A stretch of DNA of 64,000 nucleotides from Palsa-461 sp036844945 (GTDB lineage: Bacteria; Actinomycetota; Acidimicrobiia; Acidimicrobiales; RAAP-2). Below, piece after piece: positions 42,546 to 49,848 of this stretch (its first letter is position 1; every line of letters starts with the position of its first letter). Location of the stretch: positions 62,001-126,000 of the forward strand of contig DAIUEV010000001.1 of NCBI GenBank assembly GCA_036844945.1, read 5' to 3'. The notes below the pieces were generated by a model. The model worked only from the letters and a program-made list of their open reading frames with translations. It ran no database searches and was not told the origin of the DNA. The position numbers and the translations under genes are program-made.

Positions 42546-43577
42546 TCAGTCCTGCTCCTCCCGGCGGTGCCCGGAGCTGAGCTCGGTGAGGGCGTCGCGG
42601 TCGATCTCCTCGGCGGTGGCGACCGCCAGCTTGCAGCCGGTGACGGCCCTGATCGTGGAGGTGCGGAGGCCACCCTCGAGGATGGCCCGCTCGCCGTGCA
42701 GCGAACCCGGGCCGTACTCGGCCAGCGCCTTGCCGTCGACCTCGATCCGGACCACGCCGTCGAGCACCAAGAACAGCTCGTGGCCGGCCTCGCCCTGGGT
42801 GGTGATCGCCGTGCCCTTCTTGACGTCGCGGATGGTGGGCTTGGCCGAACCCTGCATCAGCTCGATGGAGAGCTGGCGCTCGAGCGCCGACTCCACCTCG
42901 GTGGTGAGGGCGGGGGAGTCCCGGTCGCCCCAGGGGCTGTGCTTCCCGAACGCGCGCCGGTACCAGCCCGAGAAGTCGATCACCCCGCTCTTCGACAAGA
43001 GCTTGCCGGCGGTGTCGTAGACCCAGTGCCGGGGGAACGGACTCGCTCCGGTCATCTGGTGGGTCACCGTGCCGTCGGCCCGGATGGTGAGCGAGAGCGT
43101 GGTCCAGGCGAGCGGCGCCGAGATCTGCACGAACGGCGGCCGGAAGACCCGGCGGGGGGCCGGCACCCCGGTGCGGCCACCGGCCGTCTGGACGAACGTG
43201 ACCTCGGTCGCGCTCACGGTCGGCTCGGGGCGGAGGTCGGGGAGCGGGACGGCCTGGAAGGTGGCCTGCCGCGAGCCGAGCCGCAGCGTGGTGGCGCCGA
43301 TCATGCCGCCGCCCGAGGACCCCTGGGCGACGATCCGGCCGTCCTCCACCTCCACCCATCCCCTCAGCTGGTTGGCGAAGCGGAACCGGTCGGCGTCGCG
43401 GAGGGCGACGAGGTCGGTCACCTCGTCGGGGGGTGCCTGGTCGTAGTGGGCGATGCCCATCTCGAAGGGCAGCTTCGTGCTCAGGCTCGAGATCGCCTCG
43501 GAGGGGATCCACGAGATGGAGGTGACGGCCGCCTCGATCCGGGTCGGCCGCTTCTTGATCATGTCTGGCTGGGTCAT
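42546..43577 (-). CDS. Cyclic-nucleotide-binding domain protein
   Basis: The 343-residue protein has a C-terminal cNMP-binding domain (about 245-335): IRDVKKGTAITTQGEAGHELFLVLDGVVRIEV, where AGHELFLVLDG is the usual barrel, and LHGERAILEGGLRTSTIRA, which matches the phosphate-binding cassette with Gly-Glu and Arg. The N-terminal 240 residues have no family I know and no membrane segment or HTH, so a direct DNA role is unlikely. It is the first gene of the operon that continues with the cyclase fusion, ATPase and kinase, spaced by 1 base. Product and receptor of the same second messenger is the natural reading. Confidence 0.85.
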   Translation of the reverse strand: MTQPDMIKKRPTRIEAAVTSISWIPSEAISSLSTKLPFEMGIAHYDQAPPDEVTDLVALRDADRFRFANQLRGWVEVEDGRIVAQGSSGGGMIGATTLRLGSRQATFQAVPLPDLRPEPTVSATEVTFVQTAGGRTGVPAPRRVFRPPFVQISAPLAWTTLSLTIRADGTVTHQMTGASPFPRHWVYDTAGKLLSKSGVIDFSGWYRRAFGKHSPWGDRDSPALTTEVESALERQLSIELMQGSAKPTIRDVKKGTAITTQGEAGHELFLVLDGVVRIEVDGKALAEYGPGSLHGERAILEGGLRTSTIRAVTGCKLAVATAEEIDRDALTELSSGHRREEQD

Positions 43578-43719
43578 CTCGGGCTCCCCCCGATGGCGCG
43601 ACGGATGTGGTTCGCGCTCCTACGGTACGGGGCGGTCGCCCAACGGCCAAGGGTGAGGACCGGTGTGCGGGCGGGGGGCAGGCACCCCTTGTCCCGGGCA
43701 GGTCACGGCCCGGTTTCCC

Positions 43720-45141
43720 CTACGGCCGGGCCTTCAGGTCGACGAGCGCGGTCCGGGCCGCCCCGAGCCCGCACATCCCGTGGACGCCCCCGCCCGGTGG
43801 CGTGGACGCCGAACAGAGATAGACCCCCTTCAGGTCCGTGCGGTACGGGTTCCAGCGCGCCGTGGGCCGCAGCACGGTCTGGCGGAGGTTGGCCATGCCC
43901 CCGTTGATGTCCCCGCCCACGTAGTTGGGGTTGTACGCCTCGAGCTCGGCGGCGGTCATCGTCGAGCGGGCGAGGATGAGATCCCTAAACCCGGGTGCGA
44001 ACCGCTCGATCTGGGCCTCGATGCGCTCGGTCACGTCGATGGTCGACCCCGAGGGCACGTGGCAGTAGCCCCACAGGGTGGACTGCCCGGCCGGCGCGCG
44101 GCTCGGGTCGACCACGCCCGCCTGGGCGACGAGGACGAACGGCCGGTCGGCGTGGCGGCCCGCGTTCACGGCCGCTTCGCTCTCGGCGACCTCCTCGAAG
44201 GGCCCGCAGACGTGCACGGTCCCTGCCTCCCGGCACACCTCGGCCGCCCAGGGGACCGGCCCCGACAGCGCCCAGTCGACCTTGCAGACCCCCGGTCCAT
44301 AGTGGAACCGCTCGAGCGGCCGCCGCTGGGCCGGCTCGAGCCGGTCGCCGGCGAGCGCCAGGAACTGGCGGGGCGTGATGTCGAGCAGGACCGCCTTGGA
44401 CTCCGGCAGGTCGCCAAGGTCCCGTACCCAGGTCCCGGTGTGGATCCGGGCGCCCAGCGACTCGAGCTCGGCGCAGAGCGCCCTGACGATGTGCTGGCTC
44501 CCGCCGGCGACGACCGGCCATCCCAGTGCGTGGGCGACCGCGACGAAGAGGAGTCCGAAGGCACTGGAGAGTGGTGAGGACAAGGACAGCATCGAGTGCG
44601 CCGAGGCGCCGGCCACGATCCCGCGCGCCTCTTCGGTCTTGAAACGCGCCGCGATCCGGGTCGCCGGGAGGAGGCCGGTCAGCCCGAACCGGGCCATGGC
44701 GAGCGGGTGGGTGGGCACGGAGCGGAGGGGGACGAGGACGCTCGGGAGGATCTTGTCGAGGTTGCGGACGAGGGGCTGGAACAGCCGGCGGTAGGTGCGG
44801 GCGTCGCGGCCGAGGGTCTGCGCGGTCGCCTCGACCGAGGAGCGCACCGCCCCGGCCCGCCCCCCGTCGAGCGGGTGGGCGAAGGCCACCTTCGGCATGC
44901 AGAGCCGCACGTGGCGCGCGTCGAGGTCGATGTCCCGGAAGAACGGGGACGCGATCAGGAGGGGGTGGACCGCCGAGCAGACATCGTGGTGGAACCCGGG
45001 CAGCGTCAGCTCGGCCGTCCGCGAGCCGCCGCCGGGGGTCTCGGCGCCCTCGAAGACCTCCACCGACAGGCCGGCGCGGGCGAGGACGACGGCAGCGGCC
45101 AGGCCGTTCGGGCCGGAACCGACGATGGTGGCGTCGGGCAC
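43720..45141 (-). CDS. FAD-dependent oxidoreductase (phytoene desaturase-like)
   Basis: The 473-residue protein opens with the dinucleotide-binding motif ATIVGSGPNGLAAAVVLARAG and an acidic residue at the end of strand 2 (VEVFEGAETPGG). The C-terminal FAD site reads GVYLCSASTPPGGGVHGMCGLGAA. This matches the NAD(P)/FAD oxidoreductase family close to phytoene desaturases and isomerases; carotenoid genes are absent around it, so the substrate is open. It has no signal peptide. It is divergent from the phosphodiesterase-like gene with a 123-base gap and lies upstream of the signalling operon, 142 bases away. Confidence 0.83.
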   Translation of the reverse strand: MPDATIVGSGPNGLAAAVVLARAGLSVEVFEGAETPGGGSRTAELTLPGFHHDVCSAVHPLLIASPFFRDIDLDARHVRLCMPKVAFAHPLDGGRAGAVRSSVEATAQTLGRDARTYRRLFQPLVRNLDKILPSVLVPLRSVPTHPLAMARFGLTGLLPATRIAARFKTEEARGIVAGASAHSMLSLSSPLSSAFGLLFVAVAHALGWPVVAGGSQHIVRALCAELESLGARIHTGTWVRDLGDLPESKAVLLDITPRQFLALAGDRLEPAQRRPLERFHYGPGVCKVDWALSGPVPWAAEVCREAGTVHVCGPFEEVAESEAAVNAGRHADRPFVLVAQAGVVDPSRAPAGQSTLWGYCHVPSGSTIDVTERIEAQIERFAPGFRDLILARSTMTAAELEAYNPNYVGGDINGGMANLRQTVLRPTARWNPYRTDLKGVYLCSASTPPGGGVHGMCGLGAARTALVDLKARP

Positions 45142-45264
45142 GGGCGAGGATCGTAGTGGGGTGCCGGAGGGTCACCGGCGAGCCTCACGCGACAAGAGGG
45201 TGACGAGGAGCGCACAAGCGGCCGGCGCGCGAACGCAGCGGCGCGATGTGCCTACGCTCCCGAG

Positions 45265-46746
45265 GTGACCACGCTCGCTCCCGCGTCCCCGGCTCAGCGC
45301 GAGCGCGCGCTGGCAATCCTGCTCGGTGACGAGCTCGAACCCATCGTGGACATGGTGGGATGGTCGCCGGCGAAGGACGTATACGAGGTGGCATCCGCCG
45401 AAGGCTCGGTCCGCTTCTCGCGCGACGCCGCGTCGGAAGGAGGGTTCTGCGTCGAGGGAGTCTCGGGCCACAACCCGCTCGCCGTGCAGGACCCGACGCG
45501 TTTCGTCGGGCTCGCCTCGGAGCGGGCGACTCCCCACCCACACCGTCGCGACAACAGCTACCCGCACGGCTACGCGCAGTTCGCCCAGCTCTTCGACCAC
45601 CCCTCGGCCCCGGATCTCTGCGTCATCCACTCCGCCTCCCACAACTGGGCGGACCACGGTGGGCACCTCGGCGAGCACGGGTCGCTGGACGTGATCCAGG
45701 CCCGCGCGCCGTTCGTGATCGCGGGCGCCGGAGTGAACCGGCTCGGACTGGCCGACCTCGGCTGCCGCCTGGTCGACGTGGCCCCCACCGTGCTGGCGCT
45801 ACTCGGTGCGCCCGCCTCCGACCGGCTGTCACACCAGGACGGCGAGGTCTTCGCCCCGGTGGTGGCTGAGCCCGGCGCGGCGCGGCACGTCATCGGGTTC
45901 CTGTGGGACGGCACGAACCCCAACGTCCTCCACGACCTGGTGGCCCGCGGGGTGGCGCCCAACGTGGCCCGCCTCCTCGAGTCGGGGACCGCGTGCCGCT
46001 ACGGCGCGCTGGCCTCGCTGCCGACGGTGACGCTCGCCAACCACACCTCGATCCTCACCGGAAGTCACCCCGGGCATCACGGGATCCTGCACAACGCCTG
46101 GGTCGACCGGGACACCGGCGCGCAGGTGATCACCAACTCGCCGGCGACGTGGGCGACCTCGATGCAGTGGCTCCACCCTGGGGTGGAGACGCTCCATCAC
46201 GCGCTGAAGCGGTCGTTCCCGGGCTCGTTCACCGCGTCGATCAACGAGCCGTGCGACGCCGGGGCGGACTACTCGACGTTCGACCTCGTGCGCAACGGTC
46301 GGCGCCCGGCGCCGCCGCCGGGCCCGGACGACCTGCCGGACGCGACGCACCGGTTCGTCCGGCCGAGCAAGGACTACCGGTGGGCGTCGCGCTCGGACCA
46401 CACCGCCGTCGATCAGTTCCGCACGGTCTGGCGCGACCCCGACGGGCACCCGCCCGCCTTCACCTGGGTCAACTTCACCCTGACCGACTCGGCATTCCAC
46501 GAGGGCGGCCCGTACTCGGAGATGGCGGAGTCGGCGGTGGCCGACAGCGACGCCCGACTCGGCCGCATGCTCGACGAGGTGGAGCGGGCGGGGGTGTGGG
46601 ACGACTGCGCCTTCTTCCTCGTCGCCGACCACGGCATGGAGGAGACCGACCCGGGGGTGCGAGGCGACTGGGACGAGGCGCTGGCCGAGGCGGGGGTCGC
46701 CGCGCACGACGAGGGCTACGGCTTCTTGTACCTGACCGGGCCCTGA
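45265..46746 (+). CDS. Phosphodiesterase/alkaline-phosphatase-fold protein, apparently permuted
   Basis: This 493-residue protein has the metal and nucleophile set of type I phosphodiesterases: Asp215 (FLWDGTNPN), the PTVT loop (nucleophile Thr256), Asp408 and His412 (TDSAFH), and Asp455-His456 (VADHGME). The last ligand in the family, a His in an HG motif near the C-terminus, is found here earlier, at His138 (GGHLGEHGS), followed by VDVAPTVLALLG (169-180), which in ENPP-type enzymes is C-terminal. So the order looks circularly permuted. It may hydrolyse nucleotide or phospholipid-type diesters. The start is GTG. A terminator-like hairpin follows 16 bases after the stop. Confidence 0.75.
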   Translation: MTTLAPASPAQRERALAILLGDELEPIVDMVGWSPAKDVYEVASAEGSVRFSRDAASEGGFCVEGVSGHNPLAVQDPTRFVGLASERATPHPHRRDNSYPHGYAQFAQLFDHPSAPDLCVIHSASHNWADHGGHLGEHGSLDVIQARAPFVIAGAGVNRLGLADLGCRLVDVAPTVLALLGAPASDRLSHQDGEVFAPVVAEPGAARHVIGFLWDGTNPNVLHDLVARGVAPNVARLLESGTACRYGALASLPTVTLANHTSILTGSHPGHHGILHNAWVDRDTGAQVITNSPATWATSMQWLHPGVETLHHALKRSFPGSFTASINEPCDAGADYSTFDLVRNGRRPAPPPGPDDLPDATHRFVRPSKDYRWASRSDHTAVDQFRTVWRDPDGHPPAFTWVNFTLTDSAFHEGGPYSEMAESAVADSDARLGRMLDEVERAGVWDDCAFFLVADHGMEETDPGVRGDWDEALAEAGVAAHDEGYGFLYLTGP

Positions 46747-46762
46747 CCGGCGGGGTGTCCTA

Positions 46763-46794
46763 CCACCCCTGCGGGTGAGGTGCCCGCAGGGTGG
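46763..46794. terminator. Strong hairpin after the phosphodiesterase-like gene
   Basis: CCACCCCTGCGGG and CCCGCAGGGTGG pair over 12 bases with one bulged C and the 7-base loop tgaggtg. There is no T-run, as is common in high-GC genomes. It lies 16 bases after the stop at 46746 and before the FtsX gene. A GTG in its loop (46780) is in frame with the FtsX gene but is an unlikely start. Confidence 0.6.
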
Positions 46795-46821
46795 AAGGCG
46801 CGCCGGCCGAGCGCGAAAACG

Positions 46822-49365
46822 GTGGAGGTGAGCTCCTCGCGTCGCGCCCAGGCGACCGCCGCGATCGCCGGGTATCGGTTCCGGGCGACCTTCGGGGCCC
46901 GGCTCGGTGGCTACCTGGCGGTGGTCGCGCTGCTCGGACTCCTGGGTGGGGTGGCACTGGCGGCGCTCGCCTCGGCGAGGCGAACCGACTCCTCCTACCC
47001 GCGGTTCCTCGCGACCACCAACCCGTCGGACTTCTTCGTCCAGCCGACGACCCAGGGGCGGGCGAACTGCGGGACGGTGTTCTTTCGCGATCTCGAGCGG
47101 CTTCCGCACGTGCGCAAGGTCGAGTGCGCGACGGCGCTTCAGGCCGAGACGCTTCGCGCCAACGACACCGTCGGGACCGTGCTTCTCACCAAGATCGAGC
47201 TGATCGCGAGCAACGACGGCATGTTCGGCGACATCGACCGCGCCACCCTCACCGGGGGCAGACTCCCGGAGCCGACGAGCCTCGACCAAGTCGTGGCCTC
47301 GCCCGAGGCGGCATCGCTCTTGCACCTTCGGCTCGGGTCGACGGTCCGGGTCGGCATCGACCTCGCCAACCAGAGCTCGGTGCTCCCGCCCTATCGGACG
47401 GTCGAGCTGCGCGTGGTCGGTCTGGCGGTCTTCAACCACCAGGTGGTGCAGGACGACATCGACAAGGACCACACCGGCATCCTCCTCGGGTCGCCCGCGC
47501 TCGCCCGTGCCTTCGCGGGCTGCTGCTCGGGCGTCCCCTACGACGGGATCCAGGTGGCCGGAGGAACCCGCGACGTGGCACTCGTCGACCGCGAGTACGG
47601 AGCGCTCGTCCGGAGGGTCAATCCGGCCAACCCGCAGCTGCTCGTCTACGAGTCCTCGGTCAACGAGGCCGCGACCCAGCGGGCCATCCGACCCCAGGCG
47701 ATCGCCCTCGCCGTCTTCGGGGGCATCGCCGCCCTCGCCGCACTGGTGATCGCCGGCATGGCGGTCGCCAGAGAGCTCCGGGCCCGTCGGGACGAGGCAG
47801 AGGTGCTCCGGGCGCTCGGAGCCAGCCCGGGCGCGGTGCTGGCCGACGGCCTCCTCGGATCGGCCATCGCCGTGGTGCTCGGGGCCGCGACGGCCGCGCT
47901 CGTCGCCTTCCTCCTCTCGCCGATCACAGACTTCGGCCCGGTCGGCGCGGTGGACCCGGCGCGCGGCTGGAACGCCGACTGGACCGTCCTTGGTTTCGGT
48001 GTCCTCGGGCTGGCCGCCGTCGTCGGTGCCGTCGGGCTCGTCACCGCTCTGCGCCACGCGCCCGGGCGCGACCGCGCCGGGCATGAAGAGCGCGGGTCGG
48101 CGTTCGTCTCCTGGGCGGCCCGTCTCGGGTTCCCGCCGACCGGGGTGGCCGGCCTCCGGTTCGCGGTCGAGCCGGGTCGGGGGCGGACGGCGGTGCCGGT
48201 TCGCTCGACGATGGTCGGAGCGGTCCTGGCGGTGGTCGTGCTGGTGGCGACGCTCACCTTCGGCGCCAGCCTGAGCAACCTGATCTCTCACCCCGCCCTC
48301 TATGGGTGGAACTTCGACGAAGCGCTGTTCTCGACCGACGGGTTTGGGCCGCTCCCAACGGCCGCCTTCACCCCGATCCTCCATCGCGACCCCGACATCG
48401 CCGCGACCACGCCGGTGTGGTTCTCGAACCTGCAGATCGACGGCGCGACGGTGCCGGCTCTCGCCGAGCCACTGCACGCGGCCGTGCAGCCCGTTGCCCT
48501 CATGGGCACGCCTCTGGAGTCGAGCCGCGATCTCGTTCTCGGCACCTCGACGCTGCAGCGACTCGGGCTCGCGATCGGCGACACCGTCGTCGTCTCGGGG
48601 AACGGGCTCCCTTCGGAACGGCTCACGATCGTCGGGACCGCCGGGTTCCCCGCGATCGGGCCGACCTTCACCACGCATGCCTCCATGTCGACCGGAGCGC
48701 TGCTTCCGACCGAGGCCATCCCGACGCCCGCGCTCGACGAAGGGATCCCGCCGGCGTTTGCCGGGCCCAACGCCCTCTTCGTCCGGAACAAGCCCGGTGT
48801 GAGCGCGCCGGCCGGCCATCGGGCGCTCCAGCGCGTCGTGGACGCGTTCCTCCGCCTGTCGCGCTCGCCTCGGATTGTTGCCCTCACCGGCGGCCTGTCC
48901 TCGCTCCTCACCATCGACAACCTGGCCGTGCAACGGCCGGCCGAGATCGTCAACTACAAGTCGATGGGCGCGACACCCGGGGTGCTCGCCGGTGCGCTGG
49001 CCCTCGGCACGGAGGTCGCCCTGGCCCTTACGCTCGTCGCGTCGGCGCGCCGACGTCGTCGCGACTTCGCGGTGCTAAAGACGCTCGGGTTCACGGGGCG
49101 GCAGCTGTCGGGCACGGTCGCGTGGCAGGCGACCACGGTGGTCGTGGTCGGCCTGGTGGCCGGCATTCCGCTCGGCATCGTCGCCGGGCGCTGGTTGTGG
49201 GAGCTGTTCGCGCGCGAGATCGCCGTGGTGGTCGCGCCGGCAGTCCCGGCCCTCCTCGTCACGGTGGTCGCGCTGGCGGCGCTGGTGCTCGGCAACCTGG
49301 TCGCGGCGCTCCCCGGGCGGATGGCGGCGCGCACCTCGCCCGCGTTCGTGCTCCGGTCCGAGTAG
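46822..49365 (+). CDS. FtsX-type ABC transporter permease (large, MacB-like)
   Basis: The 847-residue protein has an N-terminal helix (YLAVVALLGLLGGVALAAL), a long external domain, a four-helix FtsX core in the middle (about 295-410; IALAVFGGIAALAALVIAGM) and another at the C-terminus (about 710-845; ADALALGTEVALALTLVAS-like). ALGASPGAVL and TLGFTGRQLSGTVAWQ are FtsX-type coupling motifs. An ABC ATPase of the LolD/MacB class is needed; one is encoded at 40453-41172. The GTG start at 46822 or 46828 is preferred because the alternative at 46780 lies within a hairpin loop. A paralog of similar length follows. Confidence 0.83.
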   Translation: MEVSSSRRAQATAAIAGYRFRATFGARLGGYLAVVALLGLLGGVALAALASARRTDSSYPRFLATTNPSDFFVQPTTQGRANCGTVFFRDLERLPHVRKVECATALQAETLRANDTVGTVLLTKIELIASNDGMFGDIDRATLTGGRLPEPTSLDQVVASPEAASLLHLRLGSTVRVGIDLANQSSVLPPYRTVELRVVGLAVFNHQVVQDDIDKDHTGILLGSPALARAFAGCCSGVPYDGIQVAGGTRDVALVDREYGALVRRVNPANPQLLVYESSVNEAATQRAIRPQAIALAVFGGIAALAALVIAGMAVARELRARRDEAEVLRALGASPGAVLADGLLGSAIAVVLGAATAALVAFLLSPITDFGPVGAVDPARGWNADWTVLGFGVLGLAAVVGAVGLVTALRHAPGRDRAGHEERGSAFVSWAARLGFPPTGVAGLRFAVEPGRGRTAVPVRSTMVGAVLAVVVLVATLTFGASLSNLISHPALYGWNFDEALFSTDGFGPLPTAAFTPILHRDPDIAATTPVWFSNLQIDGATVPALAEPLHAAVQPVALMGTPLESSRDLVLGTSTLQRLGLAIGDTVVVSGNGLPSERLTIVGTAGFPAIGPTFTTHASMSTGALLPTEAIPTPALDEGIPPAFAGPNALFVRNKPGVSAPAGHRALQRVVDAFLRLSRSPRIVALTGGLSSLLTIDNLAVQRPAEIVNYKSMGATPGVLAGALALGTEVALALTLVASARRRRRDFAVLKTLGFTGRQLSGTVAWQATTVVVVGLVAGIPLGIVAGRWLWELFAREIAVVVAPAVPALLVTVVALAALVLGNLVAALPGRMAARTSPAFVLRSE

Positions 49366-49848
49366 CCCGAGTCGCCGAGGCTCAGACCCGGGCGGCCAGG
49401 GAACCGACGAGGAGGTCACACAGCTCGGCGGTGTCCGGCCCCGCCCCGTGAAGGAAGCTCGAGCGCCGCCGGCGCAGGAACGAGACGCCAATGACGTCGA
49501 GCCGGGGGCCGACCGGTCACCACGCCGGCCCTCGTGGCCGGGCCCTCGGCCCACCTGGCCGGACAGGATTGGCGGAGCCACCGAAGCGTTCGGGGTCCCC
49601 GCGAGACCGACTCGATCTGCCCGTCGGTCTGCAGCTCCCCGAAGTAGACCCCTGCCCACCTGGTCACCGACTGATCTCCGTACACCGGGAAACGAACGCC
49701 TCGTCGAACCGCCTGATCTGGGCGCGGATGAGCCTTGGAGCCGGTGCTCCGCAGAACGACCTAGTGCTGGCACGCCCCGACGCCACAGGGTGACCACCTC
49801 GATCACTCGCTCGGGGTCAGCCACGCTGTCGTGGGGACGAGGAGACGA
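49366..49848. other. Gap between FtsX paralogs; gene debris possible
   Basis: No intact gene is seen. On the minus strand, short protein-like pieces appear in different frames: VADPERVIEVVTLWRR near 49820, VTRWAGVYFGELQTDGQIE near 49640, and a C-terminal-looking GPDTAELCDLLVGSLAARV that ends at a TGA at 49382-49384. A stop precedes the last piece in its own frame. This may be a decayed minus-strand gene, but the pieces match no family I can name. The promoter of the second FtsX gene should be near its right end. Confidence 0.3.

Noticed and set aside
46780..46821. Upstream GTG start for the first FtsX permease
   Set aside because: The codon lies in the loop of a strong hairpin that probably ends the previous transcript; later GTGs fit better.
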